Shown here: positions 36,341-44,360 of the stretch, piece by piece
How positions within the stretch are numbered: the stretch's first letter is position 1
How the letters are laid out: every line of letters starts with the position of its first letter
DNA from: Paucisalibacillus algeriensis
Lineage (GTDB): Bacteria > Bacillota > Bacilli > Bacillales > Amphibacillaceae
Direction: 5' to 3'
Assembly: GCF_000577245.1 (NCBI RefSeq)
Contig: NZ_CBYO010000020.1
Coordinates: 220,871-284,870, forward strand
Length of the DNA: 64,000 nucleotides
Notes under the pieces: generated by a model
Database searches by the model: none
What the model was told of the DNA's origin: nothing
The model's input: the letters and a program-made list of their open reading frames with translations, nothing else
Translations under genes and position numbers: made by a program

Positions 36341-36379
36341 AAAATGTATAGACAACTAAATAATTGTATGATACATTTT
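36341..36379. promoter_or_regulatory. Candidate GntR operator region
   Basis: AAAATGTAT (36341-36349) and ATACATTTT (36371-36379) form a perfect 9-bp inverted repeat. Inside it, TGTATAGACAA and TTGTATGATACA look like HutC/NagR-type half-palindromes. It lies in the divergent region between the regulator and the glucosidase gene. Placement is by eye. Confidence 0.45.
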
Positions 36380-36417
36380 GATTAAAGGTTACAACAAAGT
36401 TTTTGTTAGCCATAAAA

Positions 36418-36431
36418 TAAAAACGTTTTCA
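36418..36431. promoter_or_regulatory. Candidate cre site (CcpA)
   Basis: TAAAAACGTTTTCA agrees with the cre consensus TGNAANCGNTNNCA except for A in place of G at the second position, and it is nearly palindromic. It lies 77 nt before the glucosidase start, so carbon catabolite repression of the operon is likely. Confidence 0.6.
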
Positions 36432-36507
36432 TTTAAGGAACGAGGTGCGCCTGAATAGTATCCTAAGGCACTCTGTTTTAATATGAACATCTAAGGAGAG
36501 ACCTGTA

Positions 36508-37812
36508 ATGACGTTAAAAGTAGTAGTAATCGGTGGGGGATCAAGTTATACACCAGAAATTATCGAAGGAATGATTCGCCGTCATGATAGTTTTCCAGTA
36601 ACAGACATAGTGCTAGTTGATATTGAGGATGGAAAAGAAAAGCTAGAAATCATTGGTGAACTAGCAAAACGAATGATAGAAAAATCCGGAAAACCTATTA
36701 GTCTATCATGGACGTTGGATCGAAAGAAAGCGCTACAACATGCTGATTTTGTATCAACACAAATCCGTGTTGGTGGATTAAAGGCCCGTGCAATAGATGA
36801 ACGTATTCCGCTAAGTCATGGTTTTATTGGCCAAGAAACAAATGGTGCAGGAGGTGTCTTTAAAGCTTTTCGTACGATACCAGTATTAATGGACATCGCA
36901 GAGGATATTCATAATATTTGCCCCGATGCTTGGATGATTAACTTTACGAACCCGGCGGGTATGGTAACAGAGGCTCTATTAAAACACTCCAAGCATAAAA
37001 AGGTAATTGGTGTATGTAATATTCCGTTTAACATGCGTCATTCTGTGGCAGAAATACTAAATGTTTCACCAGATGATGTACAAATAGAATTTGTTGGTAT
37101 GAATCATTTTGTTTTTGGTAAAAAAGTATTCGTCAAAGGTATTGACCGAACAGAAGAGGTTTTAGCAAAACTAGTAAATGATAATCTTGATTACTCGCCT
37201 GCAAATATTGTAAACCTTGGCTGGTCAAGAACATTTATTGAATCAACAAGTCTTCTTCCAAACCCTTACCATCAATATTATTTCCAAACAAAAGATGTAC
37301 TGGAAAAAGATCTGAAAGCCTATGAGGAGCACGGAATTAGAGCAGAGGTTGTACAAAAGCTGGAGGAATCATTATTTGAAATTTATAAAAACCCAGAACT
37401 CTATGAGAAACCAAAGGAGTTGGAACAACGAGGTGGAGCATTTTACAGTGATGTTGCATGTAGATTAATGGATTCCATCTATAACAATAAAGAAGATATT
37501 CAAACTGTAAACACGTTCAATAACGGTACTATATCTGACTTGCCAGATGACTCAGTTATTGAGGCTAACTGTGTCATCACTAAAGATGGACCGAAACCAA
37601 TTGCAATAGGTTCTCTACCATACGCTATAAAAGGAATTGTTCAACAAATGAAAGCATTTGAAGAACTAGTTATTCATGCGGCAGTTACAGGTAATTACAA
37701 TGATGCATACTTGGCTTTTGTTATGAATCCGCTAATTGCTGATGAGAAACTTAGCAAAGTAGTATTGGATGAGCTTTTAGAAGCACATAAAGAGTTTTTA
37801 CCACAATTTTAA
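36508..37812 (+). CDS. GH4 6-phospho-beta-glucosidase (ChbF/LicH-like)
   Basis: A 434-residue NAD- and metal-dependent glycosidase of family 4, which splits phosphorylated beta-disaccharides arriving through a PTS. The dinucleotide-binding GGGSSYTPEIIEGM lies at 9-22, the metal-binding Cys in GVCNIPFNMRH (about 168-178), and His in GMNHFVFGKKV (about 197-207). AAGGAGAGACC precedes the ATG. First gene of an operon with PTS IIC, IIA and IIB. With the divergent ChbG, the substrate is more likely chitobiose-6-P than cellobiose-6-P, but this is inference. Confidence 0.9.
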   Translation: MTLKVVVIGGGSSYTPEIIEGMIRRHDSFPVTDIVLVDIEDGKEKLEIIGELAKRMIEKSGKPISLSWTLDRKKALQHADFVSTQIRVGGLKARAIDERIPLSHGFIGQETNGAGGVFKAFRTIPVLMDIAEDIHNICPDAWMINFTNPAGMVTEALLKHSKHKKVIGVCNIPFNMRHSVAEILNVSPDDVQIEFVGMNHFVFGKKVFVKGIDRTEEVLAKLVNDNLDYSPANIVNLGWSRTFIESTSLLPNPYHQYYFQTKDVLEKDLKAYEEHGIRAEVVQKLEESLFEIYKNPELYEKPKELEQRGGAFYSDVACRLMDSIYNNKEDIQTVNTFNNGTISDLPDDSVIEANCVITKDGPKPIAIGSLPYAIKGIVQQMKAFEELVIHAAVTGNYNDAYLAFVMNPLIADEKLSKVVLDELLEAHKEFLPQF

Positions 37813-37834
37813 TTTTTAGGGGGATAATGTTGAA

Positions 37835-39124
37835 ATGAATAATAAATTCATGCAAAAATTTATTGAAATTGCTGGTCGAATTGGGTCGCAGCGCCATCTA
37901 GTGGCAATTCGTGATGGGTTTGTAGCTATCATGCCATTAATCATTGTAGGGTCGTTGGCAGTATTAATTAATAACTTTCCGCCATTTGGTAGCTTTAATT
38001 TAGTATCTATAATGAATGGAATCTTTGGGGAAGGAAATTGGCAAGAAGTTGGTGGATCAATTTGGAATGGAACATTTGCTGTCCTAGGTTTATTGGTTGC
38101 CTTTTCTATCGCTTATAACCTTGCTAAATCCTATGAAGTTGATGGATTAGCTGCAGGTTTGCTTTCCGCAGCAGCATATATTATGCTAGTTCCAGTTACA
38201 GAAGACTGGGGTCTAAACTTTGCTTGGTTAGGTGCACAAGGTTTATTTGTAGCAATTATTTTATCGTTGGTTGTAACCGAGTTGTTCCGAGTGTTAGTTA
38301 AATCCAAATTTACAATCAAAATGCCTGAAGGGGTTCCAGATGGTGTTGCAAAGTCATTTAAAGCATTAATACCATCCATTCTAATCTTGATTTTAGTTGG
38401 ATTATTCCAAGCATTAATGAATGTATTTGCTGAAATGAGTATTTTCGAAGTTATCTTTAATGCTATTCAAAAGCCATTACAAGGATTGAGTAACACATTA
38501 CCAGCTGCGATTATTATTGCATTCCTTAACCACTTATTATGGTTCTTTGGTTTGCATGGAACAAACATTTTAGGTTCAGTAATCGAGCCAATTTATTTAC
38601 CATTAATTGAGAAGAACGCAGACCTTTTCGCAAGTGGCATGTCAGCATTTGATGTACCATATATTGTAACGAAGCCATTCCTTGATTCTTACGTCTTCAT
38701 GGGTGGTTCAGGTACTACCATTGCATTAATCGTTGCAATATTTATTGTTGTTCGTAATGAACAGAAACATCCGTACCGAGAAGTTGCAAAACTATCTGCA
38801 CCTGCAGGATTGTTCAACATTAATGAACCTGTAATATTTGGTTTACCAATTGTTTTAAACCCAGTAATGCTAATACCATTTATTTTGATACCAGTTACAT
38901 TAACAATTATTTCCTACCTTGCTATTTCTACAGGACTGGTACCAAAAACAGTAGCAATCTTACCATGGACAACGCCACCAATTTTAAGTGGTTACCTAGT
39001 TTCAGGTGGTAGCTGGCGTGGAATTGCCTTACAAATATTTAACATTGCACTTGCTGTAATCATGTATATCCCATTTGTTATGGCAGGAGTAAGAACACTA
39101 AAACAGAAAATGGGAGGCCAATAA
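37835..39124 (+). CDS. PTS system IIC component, lactose/cellobiose/chitobiose family
   Basis: A 429-residue membrane subunit with about ten spans. The N-terminal FMQKFIEIAGRIGSQRHLVA and IRDGFVAIMPLIIVGSLAVL and the NINEPVIFGLPIVLNPVMLI stretch (about 328-347, the sugar-phosphorylation loop) are classic for this family. It moves and phosphorylates the disaccharide, taking phosphate from IIA and IIB encoded next. It lies 22 nt after the GH4 gene. Confidence 0.93.
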   Translation: MNNKFMQKFIEIAGRIGSQRHLVAIRDGFVAIMPLIIVGSLAVLINNFPPFGSFNLVSIMNGIFGEGNWQEVGGSIWNGTFAVLGLLVAFSIAYNLAKSYEVDGLAAGLLSAAAYIMLVPVTEDWGLNFAWLGAQGLFVAIILSLVVTELFRVLVKSKFTIKMPEGVPDGVAKSFKALIPSILILILVGLFQALMNVFAEMSIFEVIFNAIQKPLQGLSNTLPAAIIIAFLNHLLWFFGLHGTNILGSVIEPIYLPLIEKNADLFASGMSAFDVPYIVTKPFLDSYVFMGGSGTTIALIVAIFIVVRNEQKHPYREVAKLSAPAGLFNINEPVIFGLPIVLNPVMLIPFILIPVTLTIISYLAISTGLVPKTVAILPWTTPPILSGYLVSGGSWRGIALQIFNIALAVIMYIPFVMAGVRTLKQKMGGQ

Positions 39125-39126
39125 AA

Positions 39127-39465
39127 ATGGCAGAAACAACTGAAGAACTACAAATGCTTTCATTCAACATTATTCTGCATGCCGGAAATGCTCGTTCATT
39201 TGCGATGGAGGCCATTATGCTTGCAAAAGAATATAACTTTCAAGAAGCACGTAAAAAGATTGAAGAAGCAGAAAAAGAATTTAATGAAGCACATCATATC
39301 CAAACTAAGCTCCTGCAGGAAGAAGCAAGTGGTAACCAAAGTCAAGTTACTGTGATTCTTGTTCATGCGCAGGATCACTTAATGACCTCTATGGCGGTTA
39401 AAGATTTAGCTAATGAAATGATTGACATGTATGAAAAAATGCAACAATTGGAGGGACAAAAGTAA
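39127..39465 (+). CDS. PTS system IIA component, lactose/cellobiose family
   Basis: A 112-residue helical protein that passes phosphate from HPr to IIB. The phosphorylated histidine is His80 in VHAQDHLM. The helices at 10-35, 40-70 and 75-108 form the trimeric bundle of this family. The ribosome site GGAGG lies within the end of the IIC gene; 2 nt separate the genes. Confidence 0.93.
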   Translation: MAETTEELQMLSFNIILHAGNARSFAMEAIMLAKEYNFQEARKKIEEAEKEFNEAHHIQTKLLQEEASGNQSQVTVILVHAQDHLMTSMAVKDLANEMIDMYEKMQQLEGQK

Positions 39466-39770
39466 TGAAAATAATCTTAGTATGTTCAGCAGGTATGTCC
39501 ACATCCATGCTCGTAAAAAAAATGCGAGCTGCAGCTGATGAGCAAAATCTAGAAGCTGAAATTGAAGCAGTGCCAGAATCGCAATTAAAGAACAGTCTTG
39601 AAGGACTCGATGTTGTCCTAATCGGCCCACAAGTTCGCTATCTTGAGAAAAAAATTAGAGAACAAGTAGAACCTAAAGGGATTAAGGTTGATGTTATCGA
39701 TTCGATGGCATATGGTATGATTCAAGGAGATAAGGTATTAAGCCAAGCAATTGAATTGAATAATAAATAG
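39465..39770 (+). CDS. PTS system IIB component, lactose/cellobiose family
   Basis: A 101-residue cytoplasmic phosphocarrier. The active cysteine is Cys7 in ILVCSAGMSTSMLV, the P-loop-like motif of this family. The start ATG overlaps the TAA of the IIA gene by one base, so translation is coupled. It is the last gene of the operon; a strong terminator follows. Confidence 0.94.
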   Translation: MKIILVCSAGMSTSMLVKKMRAAADEQNLEAEIEAVPESQLKNSLEGLDVVLIGPQVRYLEKKIREQVEPKGIKVDVIDSMAYGMIQGDKVLSQAIELNNK

Positions 39771-39786
39771 TACTAAAATTTATGAT

Positions 39787-39822
39787 CAAAAAAGGCTTGT
39801 GAAAATGCACAAGCCTTTTTGC
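39787..39822 (+). terminator. Terminator of the GH4-PTS operon
   Basis: AAAAAGGCTTGTG (39789-39801) and CACAAGCCTTTTT (39808-39820) form a perfect 13-bp stem with a 6-nt loop. It may also serve the convergent thioesterase gene. Confidence 0.92.
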
Positions 39823-39835
39823 GTTTAAAAACTAT

Positions 39836-40315
39836 TTAAATAAGCTTTTCTTCACGCACCTGTAATCGTCTTTTACGTCTTATTTCAGCAGTGTGGAATA
39901 ATTGTTTTTCCTGATCTGTCTCCGGTTTCACATTAGGAATGGGAGTGGGGTTTCCATCATCATCAACTGCAACCATTGTTAGTATAGCTGTGGTGGTTAT
40001 CGTCCTATCCCTTGTCTTTATACTTTGGCACTCTACCTTTACATAGACCTCCATGGAAGTTCTTCCAGTTGACACAACAACACCCTCCAAATGTAAAATA
40101 TCTCCTACTTTTGCAGATGAAAGGAAATTAACGGTATCGATTGATGCCGTCACTACTACCCGATTACTGTGCTTCATTGCTGTAATTGCCGCGATCTCAT
40201 CAATGTAAGATAAAACCGTACCTCCAAAAATCGTTTCTAAATGATTGGTATCTGGAGGCAATACTAGTTTTGTCTGACTGGTCCTGGAAATACTTGTGGG
40301 TAGTCTTTCTTCCAT
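39836..40315 (-). CDS. Acyl-CoA thioesterase (hotdog fold, YkhA-like)
   Basis: A 159-residue hotdog-fold enzyme that hydrolyses acyl-CoA to free acid and CoA. The active helix is seen in NHLETIFGGTVLSYIDEIAAI (about 25-45), followed by VVTASIDTVNFLSSAKVGDIL. Bacillus YkhA is of this type. AGAGGAATTTTA precedes the ATG. A cobalamin riboswitch and an attenuator-like hairpin (40379-40640) lie 65-325 nt upstream on the same strand; its transcript may be controlled by them, which would be unusual for a thioesterase. Confidence 0.88.
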   Translation of the reverse strand: MEERLPTSISRTSQTKLVLPPDTNHLETIFGGTVLSYIDEIAAITAMKHSNRVVVTASIDTVNFLSSAKVGDILHLEGVVVSTGRTSMEVYVKVECQSIKTRDRTITTTAILTMVAVDDDGNPTPIPNVKPETDQEKQLFHTAEIRRKRRLQVREEKLI

Positions 40316-40378
40316 TAAAATTCCTCTTTTCTAATCGTTATTTATCTTCAAAAAGAGAGAGAGGAAATGAATACATAC

Positions 40379-40454
40379 AAAAAAAGCCATCACAGATGGA
40401 TGGATTAATACAAGAGAACATAACAATACAACAGATGAACAGTTGCTATGATGG
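40379..40454 (-). terminator. Attenuator-like terminator behind the cobalamin riboswitch
   Basis: On the minus strand CCATCATAG (40454-40446) can pair over nine positions, with one G-U, with CTGTGATGG (40395-40387), and seven T residues follow at once. A smaller CCATC/GATGG hairpin can form in its place. The position between riboswitch and coding region suits a transcription attenuator. Confidence 0.55.
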
Positions 40455-40507
40455 ATTCCCTTGATATACCTCCCCAACTCCCGAAGAAGATATTACGCTT
40501 TAATATT

Positions 40508-40640
40508 GGCAGGTCTCCTGACTCATGCTTTCGTCTACTCTAATCCCTTCCCATTCTGAGAACAGTGGATATGATTATTTCGTCAGCATTTACAGTTGCG
40601 GGTACAGCTCTGGAATTTCACCAGATTCCCTATTAAGTCT
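40508..40640 (-). promoter_or_regulatory. Cobalamin riboswitch
   Basis: Read on the minus strand, the conserved elements occur in order: GGGAATCTGGTGAAATTCC, CTGTACCCGCAACTGTAAATG, CCACTG, GGGAAGGG, and the B12-box-type GAGTCAGGAGACCTGCC. These are the core of the adenosylcobalamin-type riboswitch. It is followed by a leader of about 190 nt, including an attenuator-like hairpin, and then by an acyl-CoA thioesterase gene, with no cobalamin transport, synthesis or B12-independent enzyme gene in reach. Confidence 0.93.
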
Positions 40641-40813
40641 TAAAAAAAACACCAATATTAATGGTAGTAAAGCTATTTAATTAACATTACATGCTCCACT
40701 ATAATCAATATAAGATATTTTGACAAATTAATGGATTGTTATATTTAATTAACTACTCCTCTGAATAACATACAAGAGACCCGGAAAAACTACCGTAAAA
40801 GGAGGTTTTAAAC

Positions 40814-40963
40814 TTGAAGAAATTCTTATTGCTGTTATTCTTAATCATTCCAACTTTCTCTCTTGCAGCATGTGGAGATGATGAACTTCCTGAAGAAGGG
40901 GAAGACATTGAAGAAATTGAGGAAGAGGATGAAATTGGTGATGGCGAGATAGATGATGAATAA
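40814..40963 (+). CDS. Small acidic lipoprotein (49 residues)
   Basis: From TTG 40814, with AAAGGAGG 10 nt upstream, the frame reads MKKFLLLLFLIIPTFSLAAC and then a short tail of almost only D, E, G and I. The lipobox LAAC places the cleavage before Cys20, so the mature peptide is a lipid-anchored acidic tail of 30 residues. A terminator follows. A second gene of the same design lies at 50341-50505. The function is unknown; the acidic tail could bind cations at the membrane surface. Confidence 0.75.
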   Translation: MKKFLLLLFLIIPTFSLAACGDDELPEEGEDIEEIEEEDEIGDGEIDDE

Positions 40964-40984
40964 AGTACATTGATCGTTATGAGG

Positions 40985-41013
40985 GCAACACTCTAGTGAG
41001 TGTTGCTTTTTTT
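40985..41013 (+). terminator. Terminator of the small lipoprotein gene
   Basis: GCAACACTC and GAGTGTTGC form a perfect 9-bp stem with a 4-nt loop and seven T residues. Confidence 0.92.
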
Positions 41014-41077
41014 GTGAGAATAGGTTGTTCTTCCAAAAGAGATAATAAGTTGAAGAATAAGAGAAGGAGAAATCATA

Positions 41078-41551
41078 GTGGATCCACAAGTATTTATATT
41101 ACTATTATCGATGGTAGTAGCTGCCGTTTTACTTTTGGTATTCGTACCGAAATCAAAAGTGATTGATGCGAATATTACATTTTTGTTTATGCAGGCTCAA
41201 TCTTGGTTATATGGTACGTTGGTGAGCCAATATAATTTAATCTTATACCCAGTTAGAATATTGGAAAGAGCTTATATTTCAAATTTTGCTTTTGAATATG
41301 TTGTCTTCCCTACTATTGCAGTTCTTTATAATCTTTATTTTCCAAGGGCAAAAAGGTTGCTCGTTAAGCTGTTTTATATTGTCTTATATCCAACACTTAT
41401 TACTCTCCTTGAAGTATGGCTTGAAAAAACAACAGAATTAATTGTCTACAAACATTGGGCATGGTATTGGTCATGGATTACGATGCTGATTACATTAAAT
41501 ATTGCCTTGTTCTATTACAATTGGTTTGTGGAAAAAGCGAAAAAAAACTAA
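41078..41551 (+). CDS. CBO0543 family membrane protein
   Basis: A 157-residue protein with four to five hydrophobic spans. The YPVRILERAYISNFAFEYVV region and the WAWYWSWITMLITL near the C-terminus are typical of the CBO0543 family of Firmicutes membrane proteins, which has no known function. The GTG start at 41078 has AAGGAGAAATCATA before it. Monocistronic. Confidence 0.75.
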   Translation: MDPQVFILLLSMVVAAVLLLVFVPKSKVIDANITFLFMQAQSWLYGTLVSQYNLILYPVRILERAYISNFAFEYVVFPTIAVLYNLYFPRAKRLLVKLFYIVLYPTLITLLEVWLEKTTELIVYKHWAWYWSWITMLITLNIALFYYNWFVEKAKKN

Positions 41552-41625
41552 TATTTTTGACTTTATGATTTAGTTTCCTTACAATTTCTTTATATAAGCA
41601 AATAATTAAAATAAGGATGATGAAT

Positions 41626-42174
41626 GTGAAAAAGGTTGGAGTATTAGTTGGTAGTTTGCGAAAAGAATCCTTTTCGAAGAAGCTAGCACAAAATGTGGCG
41701 ATGTTATTTCCTGAGGGATATGAATTGGAAATGGTTGAAATTGGAAACATCCCATTCTATAACCAGGATTTTGATGACGAGGACAATTTGCCAGCAGAAA
41801 TAGGCGAATTTCGTAATAAAATTGCAGAGCTCGATGCCTTCTTATTAATAACACCCGAATATAACCGTTCTGTTCCCGCTGTGTTAAAAAATGCGCTAGA
41901 TACTGCATCTCGCCCTATGACAGATAATAAATGGAGTGGCAAGCCGGCAGCAATTATTAGTCAATCTCCAGGAGGATTGGGTGGTTTTGGAGCTAATCAA
42001 CATTTGCGTCAAACACTTACATGCTTAAATGTGCCAGTACTTCAACAGCCGGAGGCGTACATAGGTAATGTTGCAACACTTCTGAATGAAAATGGTGAAA
42101 TTACAAATGAAGGTACGGTTGAATTCCTGACAAAGTTTGTAAATAAGTTTGTAGATTTAATAGAGAAATATTAA
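41626..42174 (+). CDS. NADPH-dependent FMN reductase (flavodoxin-like)
   Basis: About 182 residues. GVLVGSLRKESFSKKLAQNV near the start is the FMN phosphate loop, ITPEYNRSVPAVLKNALD (about 73-90) the conserved isoalloxazine-binding loop, and PAAIISQSPGGLGGFGA the next. It reduces quinones, azo compounds or free flavin with NADPH. The GTG at 41626 has the best spacing to AAGGATG; two ATG codons just upstream (41617, 41620) are alternatives. A terminator follows. Confidence 0.88.
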   Translation: MKKVGVLVGSLRKESFSKKLAQNVAMLFPEGYELEMVEIGNIPFYNQDFDDEDNLPAEIGEFRNKIAELDAFLLITPEYNRSVPAVLKNALDTASRPMTDNKWSGKPAAIISQSPGGLGGFGANQHLRQTLTCLNVPVLQQPEAYIGNVATLLNENGEITNEGTVEFLTKFVNKFVDLIEKY

Positions 42175-42178
42175 GCAG

Positions 42179-42225
42179 AAATCACCCTTCGTTGCCTTGG
42201 TAACAACAATGAAGGGTGATTTTAT
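42179..42225 (+). terminator. Terminator of the FMN reductase gene
   Basis: AATCACCCTTC with GAAGGGTGATT forms an 11-bp stem, extended by an inner GTTG/CAAC pair, and is followed by TTTTAT. Confidence 0.88.
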
Positions 42226-42298
42226 ATTGCATTGGGAAACTATAAAAATTCGGGTACTCTGAGCCCAAGAGTGGGCAGGGAAACCAGTTAGCTGATAT

Positions 42299-43291
42299 TT
42301 ATTTATCCAATACTTGGAGTTCTTCCATCTTCTCTATCACTAATGGATAAAAATACTTCTTCGCACTATCCGTAGAATTTCCTCCAAAAAAGCTTGTTCC
42401 CGGGCAGGATTTTACGTCATTATTATTGGCATCATCCAATACCCGATCTTTTGTTTTATAATGCCACCAATGATGATAGGTGATTGTATCTAACGAAGGG
42501 GTTAAACCAAATTTTAAACATAGTAATGCAGTGATGTACACAATCGTTTCTTCTTGCTCCTTTGTCATAACGTCATGACCAATATCAAAGTTTCCAATAT
42601 TCTCTATCGCAATTCCATGTTTATTGGCCTTAGGACCAATCGAGCCTTCCGGTGCAATGTTTAAAGGTCTAGACACAGCAACTTTTCCATCAGGGAAGGT
42701 TGTAATGTTTTGAGCAATATTATCCCAACCCATTGTTTTCATGTGGTGATTTTGCATGCTATTTAATAATTGAAAATGATTATTTCCGTGAAAGTTTTTG
42801 TAAGATGGTTTCCAAGTATGATGTTGCTGAATTAGATGGATTTCTCTAGGAATCTGTTGGTTAAATAACCAATCCTTAAATTCCTCCTTGTTCATCAGAA
42901 TATGCTGGCCTTCCATTGTCATTTTCTTTGGTTTGATGGTTAAGATTTGACCTGGATATAAATTGTGAGAAGTAAGGTTATTCGTTTCCTTTATGATTTG
43001 TACTGTAGAGTGGTGGGCTAGAGCAATTTCCTGTAGGGTATCTCTTGGTAACACTTCATAAGTTACTGGAACTCGTAGCTTTTGACCCTTAATTAAAGAA
43101 TCAGATTGTAGTCCATTGGCTATTTTTAAATCATGAGTGGTGATATTATACCGTTTGGCAATGCTAGGTAACGTATCACCAGTTTGTACCACATAAAGAT
43201 TGGATAGGGTAGTTTCAACGGCTTTAGTAGGATAGGTTATTATACATAACATGAAAGTAAATAATAGGATAAAACTACATTTCTTTTTCAT
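42299..43291 (-). CDS. Secreted LysM N-acetylmuramoyl-L-alanine amidase
   Basis: A 330-residue cell-wall hydrolase. Signal peptide 1-24; LysM one at about 32-75 (YVVQTGDTLPSIAKRYNI) and LysM two at about 77-120 (YEVLPRDTLQEIALAHHS) bind peptidoglycan. An Amidase_2/PGRP-type domain follows at about 145-320, with zinc-ligand candidates in IHLIQQHHTWKP, TYHHWWHYKTKDR and SCPGTSFFGG. It would cut the bond between muramic acid and the peptide stem. AAAGGAAATG precedes the ATG. Monocistronic. Confidence 0.85.
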   Translation of the reverse strand: MKKKCSFILLFTFMLCIITYPTKAVETTLSNLYVVQTGDTLPSIAKRYNITTHDLKIANGLQSDSLIKGQKLRVPVTYEVLPRDTLQEIALAHHSTVQIIKETNNLTSHNLYPGQILTIKPKKMTMEGQHILMNKEEFKDWLFNQQIPREIHLIQQHHTWKPSYKNFHGNNHFQLLNSMQNHHMKTMGWDNIAQNITTFPDGKVAVSRPLNIAPEGSIGPKANKHGIAIENIGNFDIGHDVMTKEQEETIVYITALLCLKFGLTPSLDTITYHHWWHYKTKDRVLDDANNNDVKSCPGTSFFGGNSTDSAKKYFYPLVIEKMEELQVLDK

Positions 43292-43538
43292 CAGTCATTT
43301 CCTTTCATCATTCTTATTATTAGTCTCAAGTGAAATCCGGTTTCTATACACAAAAAAAGATTTTTTCATTGGAACTGTTTATTGATTTAAAGTCATGATT
43401 AATACCAGATTTTCACTGATGAATTTCAAATTGCAATAGGTTTTGTTAAAATAATATATACTAAGTTAGCAACACCGAGAGTTTTCGATACATTCGTACT
43501 TTAAAAAGCTAACAAGAAGATATTTGGGGGAGAAGAAT

Positions 43539-44312
43539 ATGGAAAAGGTATTACGTGAAGTGCATTTGGAAGGTTGTTTTAATTTCCGTGAATTAGGTGG
43601 TTACAAGACTAGTGATGGACGTAGTGTAAAAAGTGGAATTCTATTTCGTTCAGGAAATTTAAGTAGATTAACAGAACTAGATATAGCAACTATAGGTAAA
43701 TTGGGTATAAAAAATATTTGTGATTTACGCGATGATGATGAGATTGGAAAACACCCAGACCCAGTCCTTAAAGGTGCTATGTGGAATCATATTCCAATGA
43801 TTAATGATGAAAAAGCTGTAAGGCAAGTTGGAGATTTAAGTCATTTCGAAAGCAAGTTAATAAATAGTAAGCCTGGTGAAATGCTAGTCAATTTAAACCA
43901 AGATTTAGTAGCCAATACAACTGCCTTTGCAAAAATCTTTAGAGTATTACTAAATGAGCCAGGCAAGCCAATGCTTTTCCATTGCATGGCTGGTAAAGAT
44001 CGAACAGGTGCTGTCGCTGCACTTTTATTAAGTACAATTGGTGTTCCTCTTGATATTATTGAAGAAGATTATTTGTACACGAATAATACATTAGATGCCA
44101 TGCAAGAAGGTTTTAATGCAATTGGGTATACAATGCCAGATTACATTGATAAAGAGGTTGTCCAGGCCATGTATGAGGCACGCGTTGAATACATAAGAGC
44201 ATTTTTTAACGAGATTGAACGAGTGTACGGAAGTGTAGAGTCATACCTGTTAAACGGAATTGGACTTGAAAAGGAAGATATTAATTTACTTAGAAGTCAT
44301 TTACTTGATTAA
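43539..44312 (+). CDS. Tyrosine-protein phosphatase-like (Tyr/Ser phosphatase family)
   Basis: About 257 residues from ATG 43539 (TTTGGGGGAGAAG before it). The CX5R catalytic loop is HCMAGKDRTG, with the nucleophilic Cys at about 149, and the N-terminal NFRELGGYKTSDGRSVKSG is the hallmark of the bacterial tyrosine/serine or phosphoinositide phosphatase group. The natural substrate is unknown. A terminator shared with the convergent permease follows. Confidence 0.9.
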   Translation: MEKVLREVHLEGCFNFRELGGYKTSDGRSVKSGILFRSGNLSRLTELDIATIGKLGIKNICDLRDDDEIGKHPDPVLKGAMWNHIPMINDEKAVRQVGDLSHFESKLINSKPGEMLVNLNQDLVANTTAFAKIFRVLLNEPGKPMLFHCMAGKDRTGAVAALLLSTIGVPLDIIEEDYLYTNNTLDAMQEGFNAIGYTMPDYIDKEVVQAMYEARVEYIRAFFNEIERVYGSVESYLLNGIGLEKEDINLLRSHLLD

Positions 44313-44320
44313 TAAAATTA

Positions 44321-44354
44321 AAAGGAGGGCATCCGTGTAGATGTCCTCCTTTAT
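44321..44354. terminator. Bidirectional terminator
   Basis: AAAGGAGGGCAT and ATGTCCTCCTTT form a stem of about 12 bp between the phosphatase gene and the end of the permease gene. Confidence 0.85.
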
Positions 44355-44360
44355 TCTAGT

